From a virus, in the IMG/VR virus record IMGVR_UViG_3300042486_000362, positions 1 to 21,926 of that record: a stretch of DNA of 21,926 nt; one strand, given 5' to 3'. Shown here piece after piece: positions 1 to 8,534 of this stretch. Position numbers and translations under genes: made by a program. The notes under the pieces were generated by a model. That model ran no database searches, was not told the DNA's origin, and saw nothing but the letters and a program-made list of their open reading frames with translations. How positions within the stretch are numbered: position 1 is the first letter of the stretch; every line of letters starts with the position of its first letter.

Positions 1-991
1 ATACTGAACGAATCAAGTTAGCAGTGAATTCTCCACGGTTGTATTGTACTAAGTTACCATTGTTACGCATACGGTGGTAAACACCAGCAGATGTACGCTT
101 TAATTCTTGCTTAGAACCGTTAGTCTTCACAGTACCAGGCTTAGCCCAGATCATACGCTTAACTTTCAATTCTAACATAGACTTACGCATCCAGAACTCA
201 ACAAACGGTTCCCACTTAACATCATTACGAGTTAAAGGTAATTGGTTACGACGTTGTGGAGCATATACTAAGATGTCTAACGCTTTACCTGAAGCATCAA
301 CCATCATCTTATCATCAGCCCATTCAGTGATCTTGTGCTCATAACCATATGCAGAACCTAATGATTCAAACATTGTGATTTGCTCACCTAAACGAGGAAG
401 ACCTAATAAGTCTTGATCGAATTCACCGATAGCAGCATCAACTAATTCTAATTCAACACCAACTTGTAAGAAGATAGAAGAAACGAAATCTACAGTTGGG
501 TTATCAGTTACTAAAGTAACAGTGTACAAATAACCCATGTTCCATGGTTGTGGATCTTTGATCACATAGAAACGAGGACCATACTGACGAGTACCTACAG
601 AAACGATAGCGTTCTTAGAGAATTCGTTAGTATCCAAAATGATTTGGAATTCCTGACCATCGATACCTGGCTTCTCTAATTGAAGAGTAGTAGCAGGAAC
701 ATCGATAATTTTAGGGAATTTGTAAGGAACTTGTACTTGCCACTTCCAAGCATCACTATTGTTGTCAATGTAGTACGGAGTTGACTTGTTGATCATGTCC
801 AAGAAGTCATTGCTGTACAATGAGCTCTGAGTGTACAGAGAGATAATCTTCTTATCGTAGTCTGCTGGCTCAGTTGAGTGAAAGCTTTCCAAGTGGTTTG
901 AATCAGTTAACTTACCAACTGCACGCTTGTCCATTGACGCAACGCGAGCATAAGTAAAACCAGTTAAACCTGGGATTGTTTGAATTGCCAT
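1..991 (-). CDS. Major capsid protein, crAss-like (3' part outside window)
   Basis: This would form the icosahedral shell of the phage head. Reading leftward from the ATG at 991, 330 codons are visible without a stop; crAss-like capsid proteins are roughly 500 residues, so about the last third is missing. The protein begins MAIQTIPGLTGFTYARVASM and continues as a mixed alpha/beta sequence with no membrane segment. Codon use is strongly biased to GGT, CGT and AAC, as in heavily expressed phage genes. It is the last visible gene of the packaging series TerL, portal, scaffold candidate, capsid, which is the standard tailed-phage order. The capsid call rests on this synteny, the biased codons and general resemblance to crAss-like capsid proteins; no search was run. 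A different abundant virion protein is the main alternative. Confidence 0.82.
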   Translation of the reverse strand, partial: MAIQTIPGLTGFTYARVASMDKRAVGKLTDSNHLESFHSTEPADYDKKIISLYTQSSLYSNDFLDMINKSTPYYIDNNSDAWKWQVQVPYKFPKIIDVPATTLQLEKPGIDGQEFQIILDTNEFSKNAIVSVGTRQYGPRFYVIKDPQPWNMGYLYTVTLVTDNPTVDFVSSIFLQVGVELELVDAAIGEFDQDLLGLPRLGEQITMFESLGSAYGYEHKITEWADDKMMVDASGKALDILVYAPQRRNQLPLTRNDVKWEPFVEFWMRKSMLELKVKRMIWAKPGTVKTNGSKQELKRTSAGVYHRMRNNGNLVQYNRGEFTANLIRSV

Positions 992-1027
992 TTTTGTTTA
1001 TGTTTAATTTACTAATTTATTATTGTT

Positions 1028-2281
1028 TTATGCAAACCAAGATGTAGGGCTAGTACTAGATCCTTTAGATTTTACTGAGCTCTTGGATGCTTGTCTAGCA
1101 ACTTCACCAAATAACTCATTTGACTTCTTAGAGATTCCTGACTTTTGAATGGTTGATAATGTAGGATCTTTTTCAAGAATCTTCAATAGAAGACCAACCT
1201 TCACCTTCAACGCATGGTTTTCAGGACGCTTTAAGTCAAGAATGGTACGATCAAAATCTGTCAATGTTTCTCCAGATGGTGTCTTCCACTTCTCAGCCAA
1301 AAGAAAATCTTGTAGTTCTGTAGCTAGTTTAGGATTAAGAGGGATGCCATCAAACTCTTTCGCTTTAACCTTTTCTTGTAACACAGTGGCAACATTATGT
1401 TGATACTGTTGTTTGATTGCAGCTTGTTGTTGTAACTGGGTAGCTCTCTCTTGCTCCAATTTCTGAAGCTTTGTAGCTTCTTTCTTTATTAACACTTTAT
1501 GATGTTTAGCAGCAACGCTTTCTAAGTCACCATAGTTCTTCAGTCTTTCAACCTCAGAGGTTATATCTTCAGGATCAAAACCTTGATCTGCTAAAGCTTG
1601 TTTAAGGACTGCTATTTGATTTGTCTCATCAGATAAATCCATATCAGAGAAATTCTCAATAGCATTATATGTGCTGAAATAATCTTTAGGATTAACCCCA
1701 TTAACAAAGATTGCTTGGAATGCATTTTGGTAGTCTTCACCAAACTGTCCAATGAAGTTGTTTACAACATCAATAGCACCTTTTTTCTTCTCTGCCTCGA
1801 AACGTTCTAAGAACTCTTCTGGTGTTGAGATGTTAATCTCTTCTTCTTCATCATCCTTAGTGAATACACCAAGTTTAAACAAGTCGTTAGATAGAGCAGC
1901 AAACTGAGTTGAAGCAGGAGCATCTTCCTCATTATCTTCTTCAGTTGCATCAGCTTTTGGAGCTGCGGCAGCTGGAGTTTCTTCTTCCTCTTCCTCTGTG
2001 TCATCATCATATAAGAAGTCAGTGATAGATTTTTTCTCATCTACCTTTTTATCTTCTTGATCGTCAGTGTCTTCATCAGAAGCAGCAGGTTTTGCTTTCT
2101 TCTTAGGAGCTGCAGCAGCAGGTTCAGGATCTGGAGTATTGATATCCTGGATATCATCAGGGTTAGCTGTAGATGTGTCAGGGCCCAATAAGTCATTTAA
2201 TAACTCTTGACTACCCATTCCTTCCACTGTACTCTGAATACTAAAGTTCCCAAAATCTGGGGTTTCTAAATTATCAGCCAT
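1028..2281 (-). CDS. Acidic low-complexity protein, scaffolding candidate
   Basis: A 417-aa protein between portal and capsid, the slot where tailed phages usually keep the scaffold or head protease. Residues 1 to about 150 are disordered-looking, rich in Asp, Glu, Ala and Pro, with runs such as DDDTEEEEEE. Residues about 150-250 are mixed. A long Gln/Lys/Glu-rich helical or coiled-coil stretch follows (about 255-320), and the C-terminus is basic and Ser-rich, ending SPTSWFA. I see no Ser or Cys protease signature. An elongated acidic coiled-coil protein with a basic tail fits an internal scaffold that binds capsid by its C-terminus, but this is inference from composition and position. The gap to the capsid gene is only 36 bases, so the two are probably co-transcribed. 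Confidence 0.65.
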   Translation of the reverse strand: MADNLETPDFGNFSIQSTVEGMGSQELLNDLLGPDTSTANPDDIQDINTPDPEPAAAAPKKKAKPAASDEDTDDQEDKKVDEKKSITDFLYDDDTEEEEEETPAAAAPKADATEEDNEEDAPASTQFAALSNDLFKLGVFTKDDEEEEINISTPEEFLERFEAEKKKGAIDVVNNFIGQFGEDYQNAFQAIFVNGVNPKDYFSTYNAIENFSDMDLSDETNQIAVLKQALADQGFDPEDITSEVERLKNYGDLESVAAKHHKVLIKKEATKLQKLEQERATQLQQQAAIKQQYQHNVATVLQEKVKAKEFDGIPLNPKLATELQDFLLAEKWKTPSGETLTDFDRTILDLKRPENHALKVKVGLLLKILEKDPTLSTIQKSGISKKSNELFGEVARQASKSSVKSKGSSTSPTSWFA

Positions 2282-2341
2282 ATGTAGTTAAACTTTTTTA
2301 ATTGGTTTTCGATATAAAAATATGTTGTATTAAATTAATAA

Positions 2342-2415
2342 CAAATAGATTAGAGTCTATAATGCTGATTATTGTTGATAATATAGCATTAATAGATTTT
2401 ACTCTAACCTATTTG
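2342..2415 (-). promoter_or_regulatory. Nested hairpin between portal and scaffold genes
   Basis: Seen directly: arms 2342-2348/2409-2415 (7 bp), 2350-2356/2401-2407 (7 bp), 2357-2366/2385-2395 (10 bp with one bulged A) and 2368-2372/2378-2382 (5 bp, loop TGTTG). The whole element folds as one extended stem with small interruptions. On the transcribed strand it starts 7 bases after the portal stop codon and is followed by an AU-rich stretch. It could be an attenuator, an RNase processing site or a 3'-end stabiliser that sets expression of the downstream scaffold and capsid genes apart from portal and terminase. I found no TAnnTTTG promoter between it and the scaffold start. Confidence 0.6.
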
Positions 2416-2422
2416 ATTAGAA

Positions 2423-5005
2423 TTACTTACTCTTTGATGCTCTGTTCTTAGCATTCAACTTAGCAATCTCTAGGTCATTGTCCTGATTTCTAAGTTCAGC
2501 ATCTATCTTTCTGTTCTCTAAAGCCATCTTATCTGAATGAGCTTTATTATCTTTTTGAATCTCTGATAGCTTAAGTGCATAGTCAGATGCTGCTCTAGAC
2601 TCTTCAGACTGTAACTTAGAGATCTCTAATACATCAGGAACACCTGACGCATCTGCATCTGTCAAAGGACCAGCTTTAGATTCAGCCGCAATAAGAGCAA
2701 TTTCTTTCTTATTGATACGATCAAGTTCAGCATTGTAGTTATCATTAGCCATCTTCTCTTGTTGAGCTTGGGCAGTTTGTTGCATCTGAGCTTGAGCAAT
2801 TTGTTGTTGTTGTTCAAGTTGCTGCTGTTGCATCTGCATTTGTTGATCTTGCATTTGCTCTTGACGATCTTTCAATGTCTTGAACACCTTCTTCATCTCT
2901 CTCATAGAGTTAGTTGAATATAGCTCAATAACATCGTGTAATGATCCACCATTCTGTAGAACAGCTTGAGATAAGCTACGAATCTCACCAAACATTTGCT
3001 TATCCTCTGGACGATTAGTCAAGAACACTTTAAGATCACGGAACTTAAGATCAGATCCATTCACCTGTACAAATGCTGACTCACCCTCATTAGTAATGTA
3101 TGATAGAGTAGATTGTGGCTTAGCACTTTCTATATATAATGATGCATCAATGATTGCTTGGTATAACTGACCTAATACATACTCGTGTGCCACAAATAAT
3201 GGCTCAGTTTGTGAGTATGATTGTGTGATGGCAGCATTAGTACCTGTAGCAGATTCAGAAGCTGCAACAGAACCTAAACGTTGCTTAGACATACCAATTA
3301 GTTCCCAACATTCTTGCTTCAACTGCATAGCTAAGTTGTAACGAGATTGGATCTCCTGTGTACGCGTAAGGTCAATATCACGGAACTGGTTAAATGATGA
3401 TGGAGACTTTAAGTTCTCTGGGCTATCATCAATAAACATTACACCACGGTTACGTGCTTCCATTTCCCAAATGTCAAGAGCATCTTGTGCATCTCCATCT
3501 TTAGGAATAGGTATATGTCTGATTGATGTTAAGTACACCTTACCAACCTCTTTCTCTAACAACTTGTATAATTGATTCATACAAACGTTATAAAGAACTT
3601 GGAACGGCTTCATTAAGTCTACTAAAGACTTAGCCTCTGTATTCTTCACCTCATGCACCAAACCAATGATAGGGCAGTAGTTTAATAACTTGTAAGGTTT
3701 AATGTGGTAGATATCTGGTCCCACTTTGATTCCTTGATACCACTGGTTAATCCATCCCCACTCTAATGATTGTTGCGTAGGAATAGTACCTGACTTATAT
3801 GTCTCATCTACTAGCATAGATTGCTCATTGCCCATATCATCTAAGTAGATAAGCTTACCAATCTTCTTCTTAGAGATCCAATAACAACGAACAACTACAT
3901 ACTTGTATCCAAATGAAGACACATTTGATGTAAGTCCTAAGAAGTCCTTTAATCCATCATTGTTCTCCTTCATCTCTGATTCAATGATCATACGTGTCTG
4001 TAACACAAGAGGATCATATGTATCATACTGCACTGAGTCTTGACCTGGTGTAGCATCTGGATTACCTAGATTAGATTCACGAACGTTAATCAAACCATAG
4101 TCTTGTAGAGATGAACGTAAGTGGTCAATCTCTTCTTTAGTTAAGTCAGGAATAGATTCGATAATCTCAGACAATTCCATAACTTGCACAGTACCAGCAG
4201 CATACGCACCTTGAGCACGTCCTGTAGGATCTGATACATACTTACGATCTGGTGTTGTTAAGAACCAAGTGTTCTTAGGGTTAGCCACCTCAATGTTAAA
4301 TCCAAGCTTAGAGTTATCCTCATAGATGTGATAATACTCACGAGCAGAGATTAACATATCACGGAATGCATCTTCTGATTTCTCTTTAAGAACAAAGTCA
4401 GCTTTGTTAGCTGTCAATACATGGTTAGCCCATTTCTCTGCTACAGATGTATATGAATCAAGCTCATCTTGAACTTGCTCCATTGTCAGTTGCTGTAAGT
4501 CTTCATCTTGTAGTTCTTCTCCTGCTAGTGCAGCTTTCTCTAAAATCTTCTGCTTAGCAGTGGAGATAACATACTCCTGAAGAATACCTGTCTTATATTC
4601 TAACTCTTCAGCTTTACTATCATCATCAAATGCCTTAACACGGAATGCATCAGGTCTCTTTGAAATCTCACCAACAAGCTCATTAAGCGGTGTAGTGATA
4701 ATTGAATACATCTTTACATAAGATGGTAAAGCCAAATCAGCTGTAAGCATATCTGTAAAGCTTCTTACCTCTGGCTCTTGGTAGAAATCCTCAGGACGTA
4801 AGATACCCTTCACTAAGTCATAGTTCTTAACAAACGTATCACGGTTCTTTACATACTCAGCATAAGCCTTGTTTGCAAAGTAGTCCATAGTATTCTTGAT
4901 CCAACTCTCATCTTGCTTTTCCTTCTCAGTCTTAAACTGATCAGGGAAGATGTTTAGATACGCATATCTAATCGTTGCATCTTTTGTATATCTAATAATT
5001 GCCAT
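2423..5005 (-). CDS. Portal protein, crAss-like
   Basis: An 860-aa protein directly after TerL; its ATG shares one base with the TerL stop (TAATG). Portal proteins form the dodecameric ring at one capsid vertex through which DNA is packaged. The size and gene order (TerL, portal, scaffold, capsid) fit large crAss-like portals, and residues about 60-700 form the mixed-fold body. Residues 713-752 are an extreme Gln-rich run (QDQQMQMQQQQ type), followed by a long charged helical tail to residue 860. Such a tail could line the barrel inside the head or contact internal proteins. The CAG/CAA repeats are a possible site of length change. The call relies on position and overall character, not on a short catalytic motif. 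Confidence 0.85.
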   Translation of the reverse strand: MAIIRYTKDATIRYAYLNIFPDQFKTEKEKQDESWIKNTMDYFANKAYAEYVKNRDTFVKNYDLVKGILRPEDFYQEPEVRSFTDMLTADLALPSYVKMYSIITTPLNELVGEISKRPDAFRVKAFDDDSKAEELEYKTGILQEYVISTAKQKILEKAALAGEELQDEDLQQLTMEQVQDELDSYTSVAEKWANHVLTANKADFVLKEKSEDAFRDMLISAREYYHIYEDNSKLGFNIEVANPKNTWFLTTPDRKYVSDPTGRAQGAYAAGTVQVMELSEIIESIPDLTKEEIDHLRSSLQDYGLINVRESNLGNPDATPGQDSVQYDTYDPLVLQTRMIIESEMKENNDGLKDFLGLTSNVSSFGYKYVVVRCYWISKKKIGKLIYLDDMGNEQSMLVDETYKSGTIPTQQSLEWGWINQWYQGIKVGPDIYHIKPYKLLNYCPIIGLVHEVKNTEAKSLVDLMKPFQVLYNVCMNQLYKLLEKEVGKVYLTSIRHIPIPKDGDAQDALDIWEMEARNRGVMFIDDSPENLKSPSSFNQFRDIDLTRTQEIQSRYNLAMQLKQECWELIGMSKQRLGSVAASESATGTNAAITQSYSQTEPLFVAHEYVLGQLYQAIIDASLYIESAKPQSTLSYITNEGESAFVQVNGSDLKFRDLKVFLTNRPEDKQMFGEIRSLSQAVLQNGGSLHDVIELYSTNSMREMKKVFKTLKDRQEQMQDQQMQMQQQQLEQQQQIAQAQMQQTAQAQQEKMANDNYNAELDRINKKEIALIAAESKAGPLTDADASGVPDVLEISKLQSEESRAASDYALKLSEIQKDNKAHSDKMALENRKIDAELRNQDNDLEIAKLNAKNRASKSK

Positions 5006-7038
5006 TATGTAAACAGTTTACGTTTATACTTTCCTCCACCAGAATTAAACACACTGGAAGATTCTGTAAATAATTTATTGTTTTTGTTTCTTTTCTGCAT
5101 TGACATCACCCTTGCATCACCTGTACCACCAATTTTTCCCATAATAGGATCCATCTTCATGGCCATAGCTACAGCTAGTTCTGCTGCAATGATACGGTCA
5201 AAGTTACCCTCCTCATTATACTGTATCATTTCTTCTAACAATACAGGATCAAATATCTTAACCATCCCTTTAGTCTCAGAGATTATGTTACCATCATCAT
5301 CTCTTTCTGTAACAAGAGTTTCCTCTGTATACTTCTTCAAACAACCATGTAAGAAGTCTCTAATCTTCTCAGATGATCTATGTATACCATAGTCACGTCT
5401 TACAGTGGTATTAGGTACAATCTCTTTCAACCAATCTGGTTGTCTCTCTAGATAGTGTGCATCATTCTTAGAGATCATGTAATCAATGAATGAAATCTCA
5501 TCATTCTCGCACAATGTTCTAGCATTGTAATATTTGATAAGAAGTCGTGCTTGCTCCTCCCACGTTTCTTTCTTATCAGGACGTGCACAGTACGAAGCTA
5601 CGAACATATCTTGATATTTCTCGCCTGTTAACTCATGCATCCTTTTATATATGTATACAGAACCTAATGAACTTGAGTAGGATGATTTACCTTGGCGGTA
5701 TGGATCGACTCCTGCTACATACAGTCCATAAGGAGGTGTATCAATAGGAAACTCATATATCACTACAGGAGCATCCTTTAAATCTGAATTCTTAAGAGGG
5801 AAGTTGGAGATGGGCAGCTTGTCTGTGAATTCATGCTTAACACCTTCTCCATCATCATATAGCACGACTGGTATGCCTGTACGCTCTTGTTGTAAGAGTC
5901 TAGCCTTTTGTCGTTTTGCTCCCTCTATATCGAATATATTGGTATCTTCATTCAAGAAAATATCATCCACTTCTTGTGGATAGTACATCTTCTCCTTTAG
6001 ATAGGCAACCCTATCACCAGCTTTCTTAAGCCTCTCTAAATTGTCGTTGGTTATTTTTGTGGCAAGCTCTTCATTGGATACTAACATCTTAATGTTATGA
6101 AGATCATTACCCTCTGGTAAGTCTAGATATGCACCAAGAGTTGATTCCTCTTTAGCTTCCATTCTAAACTTATGTGAAATGAATAGCCCGTGTACACGAG
6201 TTTCATCTTTGGCATTGTTGTATTCTAAGAAATTGTAGTTACCTACATCAAACATCAAGGACTTAGCGTCCATGAATTTCTTCATATCCCCACCAGTTCC
6301 AGTAAGAATCGGTGCACAACCCCAGCCAAAGGGTGTTGTGAAACCTGGAACAGCAGCTTGGAAGCCTCGTAGGAAAGATCCCTTACCAATTTCATCTATA
6401 ATTAGTCTTCTAGGCTTTGTACCTGCAATAGCCTCCTCGTTATTACCTTCGTCAAGGTTACGTATTAATATCTGTGAGAAGGGGATACGTTGTCCACCTC
6501 TTGTCTTTACACCTAATGTTACCTGATTCTTCCAGTTATCCTCAACTCTCTGCCACTGCCAAGCAGCTGGTAAGTGGTTAAGTCCTTTGTCAATCTTGTC
6601 TGTAATCAGCTTAATATCGGCTGCATTCAGACCAGCAATAATGTTCTGTGAGTTCTCATCAAATGTAGCACCATGTGACACATAAGAAGCCTCTAGAACA
6701 GACTTAGCAAAACGTCTGATTCCTAGAATAACTAGGCCCTTACGTTCTTGTTGTGCTCTGTCAATCTCTGTAGATACTACCCACTCATTATCTCTTAGTG
6801 ATGGGTTAGCATATTTCTGTGCGATACGTCCATAATCATCTATAACGTCCACCTCTGTATGCCATGCATTTAGATGCCAATATAGGAATGGATTAATGTA
6901 TGTATCTCCCATCATAGCTCCGTTCTTACAGAGCTCCTCATGGAATGCAAAGAAAGCATCATATTCCTCAGACTCCTTGTCTGGAAGACGCTTCTGGCAC
7001 ATTAACCAATCCTTATAATCTATCTTAAGCAGTTCCAC
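5005..7038 (-). CDS. terL: Terminase large subunit (ATPase and nuclease)
   Basis: The 677-aa packaging motor that translocates DNA into the prohead and cuts the concatemer. The N-terminal ATPase has a terminase-type Walker A, GIRRFAKS (residues 106-113), and Walker B RLIIDE (211-216) with the catalytic Glu at 216. The C-terminal RNase H-like nuclease shows the expected acidic triad: D445 in VAGVDPYRQG, E511 in the ENDE segment and D615 in NFDRIIAAE. The length is normal for a full subunit and both domains look intact. The start overlaps the upstream small gene by 14 bases and the end overlaps the portal start by one, so translation is probably coupled through the set. This is the most secure functional call of the late block. 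Confidence 0.95.
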   Translation of the reverse strand: MELLKIDYKDWLMCQKRLPDKESEEYDAFFAFHEELCKNGAMMGDTYINPFLYWHLNAWHTEVDVIDDYGRIAQKYANPSLRDNEWVVSTEIDRAQQERKGLVILGIRRFAKSVLEASYVSHGATFDENSQNIIAGLNAADIKLITDKIDKGLNHLPAAWQWQRVEDNWKNQVTLGVKTRGGQRIPFSQILIRNLDEGNNEEAIAGTKPRRLIIDEIGKGSFLRGFQAAVPGFTTPFGWGCAPILTGTGGDMKKFMDAKSLMFDVGNYNFLEYNNAKDETRVHGLFISHKFRMEAKEESTLGAYLDLPEGNDLHNIKMLVSNEELATKITNDNLERLKKAGDRVAYLKEKMYYPQEVDDIFLNEDTNIFDIEGAKRQKARLLQQERTGIPVVLYDDGEGVKHEFTDKLPISNFPLKNSDLKDAPVVIYEFPIDTPPYGLYVAGVDPYRQGKSSYSSSLGSVYIYKRMHELTGEKYQDMFVASYCARPDKKETWEEQARLLIKYYNARTLCENDEISFIDYMISKNDAHYLERQPDWLKEIVPNTTVRRDYGIHRSSEKIRDFLHGCLKKYTEETLVTERDDDGNIISETKGMVKIFDPVLLEEMIQYNEEGNFDRIIAAELAVAMAMKMDPIMGKIGGTGDARVMSMQKRNKNNKLFTESSSVFNSGGGKYKRKLFT

Positions 7039-7363
7039 TACGTTCCTTTAAAAACTTATCAGCTTTAGATCCTAGAGATGAACCACCTCTAACCTCAACC
7101 TTTGCCTCTTCTTTCTCTCTCAACTTATCCACCACCTCTAATAGAGCTAGATAGTTCTTCATTGTCTCTTGAATGAACTTACCCTGAGCTTCAATAGATG
7201 CAATCACCATAGGTAACATGCCTCCTTTGCTTGTAGGTTTCCATTCAATCCTGTCCTTTAACTCGTGCATTGGGTTAGCATCAACGTATTGCTTCCAAGA
7301 AGCTAATTGTTGCTCTGCCCATTCGAGCTCAGTGTTAATGTATGTAGTTTTCTTTAATGCCAT
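7025..7363 (-). CDS. Small terminase subunit candidate
   Basis: A 112-aa, mostly helical protein immediately upstream of TerL, overlapping its start by 14 bases. This is the usual place for the small terminase subunit, which recognises phage DNA and feeds it to TerL. The N-terminal half carries Trp and charged residues (EWAEQQLASWKQYVDANP), a central segment is Gly/Met-containing, and residues about 60-90 form an amphipathic helix that could support oligomer formation. The C-terminus is basic (KADKFLKERSGTA). I do not see a clear helix-turn-helix, so the assignment is by position, size and helix content only. It could instead be an unrelated conserved late protein. Confidence 0.5.
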   Translation of the reverse strand: MALKKTTYINTELEWAEQQLASWKQYVDANPMHELKDRIEWKPTSKGGMLPMVIASIEAQGKFIQETMKNYLALLEVVDKLREKEEAKVEVRGGSSLGSKADKFLKERSGTA

Positions 7364-7368
7364 GTAGC

Positions 7369-7650
7369 TTATTCGTCTATATCCTCTTCATCCTCTTGTA
7401 ATATAGTGTGAAGATTCATACCTTCTTTCACTATCTTATCTATCTCTGAATCGTCAGGATGAGGAACGTCAAGGGTGAGCTGTGATTTGTATCTATTGAG
7501 AGCATATAGCATCTCTTTATCTGTCATTCCCCATGTGTCTTTGTATTCACTAAGGGCTGTATCTAAATGTCTACCTAGATTGTAACTAGGGAACGCTTCT
7601 TTCAGTTCAACTAGAACAGAAAGGATTTGTTCATACGCTGTGGGTTTCAT
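7369..7650 (-). CDS. Hypothetical helical late protein
   Basis: A 93-aa protein not recognised. It is predominantly helical, with a patch containing WGMTDKEMLYALNRYKSQL (about residues 40-58) and a strongly acidic C-terminus (QEDEEDIDE). It has no membrane segment and no cysteines. It lies five bases upstream of the small-terminase candidate, and its start overlaps the end of the next gene upstream by four bases (ATGA type), so it is translated as part of the packaging series. A packaging or head-assembly accessory role is possible from context alone. Confidence 0.7.
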   Translation of the reverse strand: MKPTAYEQILSVLVELKEAFPSYNLGRHLDTALSEYKDTWGMTDKEMLYALNRYKSQLTLDVPHPDDSEIDKIVKEGMNLHTILQEDEEDIDE

Positions 7651-7922
7651 AGCAATTGGTTTAAATCATCATCAGATAACTTGTTGGCCGTTATCTTAAT
7701 ATCTAATATATCCTCCTCATCATCTGCTAGTTCATTCTCACTCAAGCTATCCAATGCCTCCTCAGACATGTACTCTTTTGTAAACGTTATTGTCATCCTA
7801 TCATCTTCTGTGGGATCCTCAGGAGCTAACAAGTCAATATAGTCCACACCCCTATTATATAGGTCTGTAAGAATCTCTATTAAATCGTCCAGAGGAACCT
7901 TCTTTATGATAGGTCTATTCAT
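7647..7922 (-). CDS. Hypothetical acidic late protein
   Basis: A 91-aa, very acidic protein (many Asp and Glu, few Lys), not recognised. A basic N-terminus (MNRPIIKKVPLDDLIEILTD) is followed by an acidic body with DDEEDILDIKI. It has no cysteines and no membrane segment. It overlaps both neighbours by four bases, so it is tightly built into the late operon. Small acidic proteins next to DNA-binding genes sometimes act as DNA mimics or chaperones, but nothing in the sequence proves that here. Confidence 0.7.
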   Translation of the reverse strand: MNRPIIKKVPLDDLIEILTDLYNRGVDYIDLLAPEDPTEDDRMTITFTKEYMSEEALDSLSENELADDEEDILDIKITANKLSDDDLNQLL

Positions 7923-8197
7923 AGCTTACTTAATTCTTCGTTTTCTTCGTTTGTCACATGTGCCTTCCAATAACTTCTTGGACAATCACATGACATACAC
8001 TTCGTCTTTGCTGACAATGGACATCCACAATCTGTGCAATGCTCATCTATACGTATAGAAGCATGCTTACTAGAATGGAATGGGCAATCTCTGCAAATTG
8101 CTAATCTATCTTTAGAGACCTGTAATATCGTCTCCTTCATTTGTGCTGGCGGAATCAACTTGTTCCTCCAACCCTCGTAAATCTGTGAGAAATTCAT
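7919..8197 (-). CDS. Cys-rich zinc-binding protein
   Basis: A 92-aa protein with a dense cysteine array: C35-x2-C38, H41, C54-x2-C57-x-C59, C67-x2-C70-x-C72. This pattern can hold one or two zinc ions in a ribbon or rubredoxin-like knuckle. The N-terminus MNFSQIYEGWRNKLIPPAQ resembles the GW-N-L-P lead-in of small Cys-rich proteins I associate with Bacteroidetes phages, which argues for the ATG at 8197 over the internal Met20 at 8140. That start puts the first 86 bases inside the HU/IHF-like gene in another frame. The role is unknown; binding of nucleic acid or of a partner protein is plausible. Confidence 0.75.
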   Translation of the reverse strand: MNFSQIYEGWRNKLIPPAQMKETILQVSKDRLAICRDCPFHSSKHASIRIDEHCTDCGCPLSAKTKCMSCDCPRSYWKAHVTNEENEELSKL

Positions 8198-8534
8198 CGC
8201 TTATGTTTGGTTTAAGTAAAGCTATGTGATCGACCATGTCATTGTAAATGACTGTAGCCTTTCTTATTTGTTCTGCTGTTGCCTCTGGATGCGTAATAAT
8301 AGAATGCATATCATGCTTCTTTATCAAATACGTCTTTAATCTCCTGGCAGCTTTCTTCTCATTGAACATGAATTTACCAAATCCACTGATCTCGACACTC
8401 TTGTTAGTGTCCATGGCTTGGTTTGCAGAAATGAACTGGTGATTAATAACAGCCTCAATAGTCTTCTCACTCACTAACAGCTTACTAGCTATAGTTCTAA
8501 TGAGAAACTCCTTATCTGTCATTGGTCTAGCCAT
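8112..8534 (-). CDS. HU/IHF-family DNA-binding protein
   Basis: A 140-aa protein with the HU/IHF fold signature. An N-terminal helical pair (residues about 7-40) is followed by the strand-turn VEISGFGKFMF (47-57), matching the family's GFG-F motif, then a basic beta-arm-like segment with KKAARRLKTYL. A C-terminal extension of about 55 residues beyond a standard 90-aa HU is present. HU/IHF proteins bend DNA, and crAss-like phages are known to carry IHF-like subunits near their structural genes. It overlaps the upstream regulator by 8 bases and the downstream zinc protein by 86 bases. A role in genome condensation, packaging or late regulation is inferred. Confidence 0.85.
   Translation of the reverse strand: MARPMTDKEFLIRTIASKLLVSEKTIEAVINHQFISANQAMDTNKSVEISGFGKFMFNEKKAARRLKTYLIKKHDMHSIITHPEATAEQIRKATVIYNDMVDHIALLKPNISDEFLTDLRGLEEQVDSASTNEGDDITGL

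Noticed and set aside
1149-1403. 84-codon plus-strand open frame
   Set aside because: Antisense shadow of the scaffold candidate; no independent signals.
5078-5392. 104-codon open frame on the plus strand inside terL
   Set aside because: Antisense to the intact nuclease domain, no leader, hydrophobic composition typical of a reverse-frame shadow.
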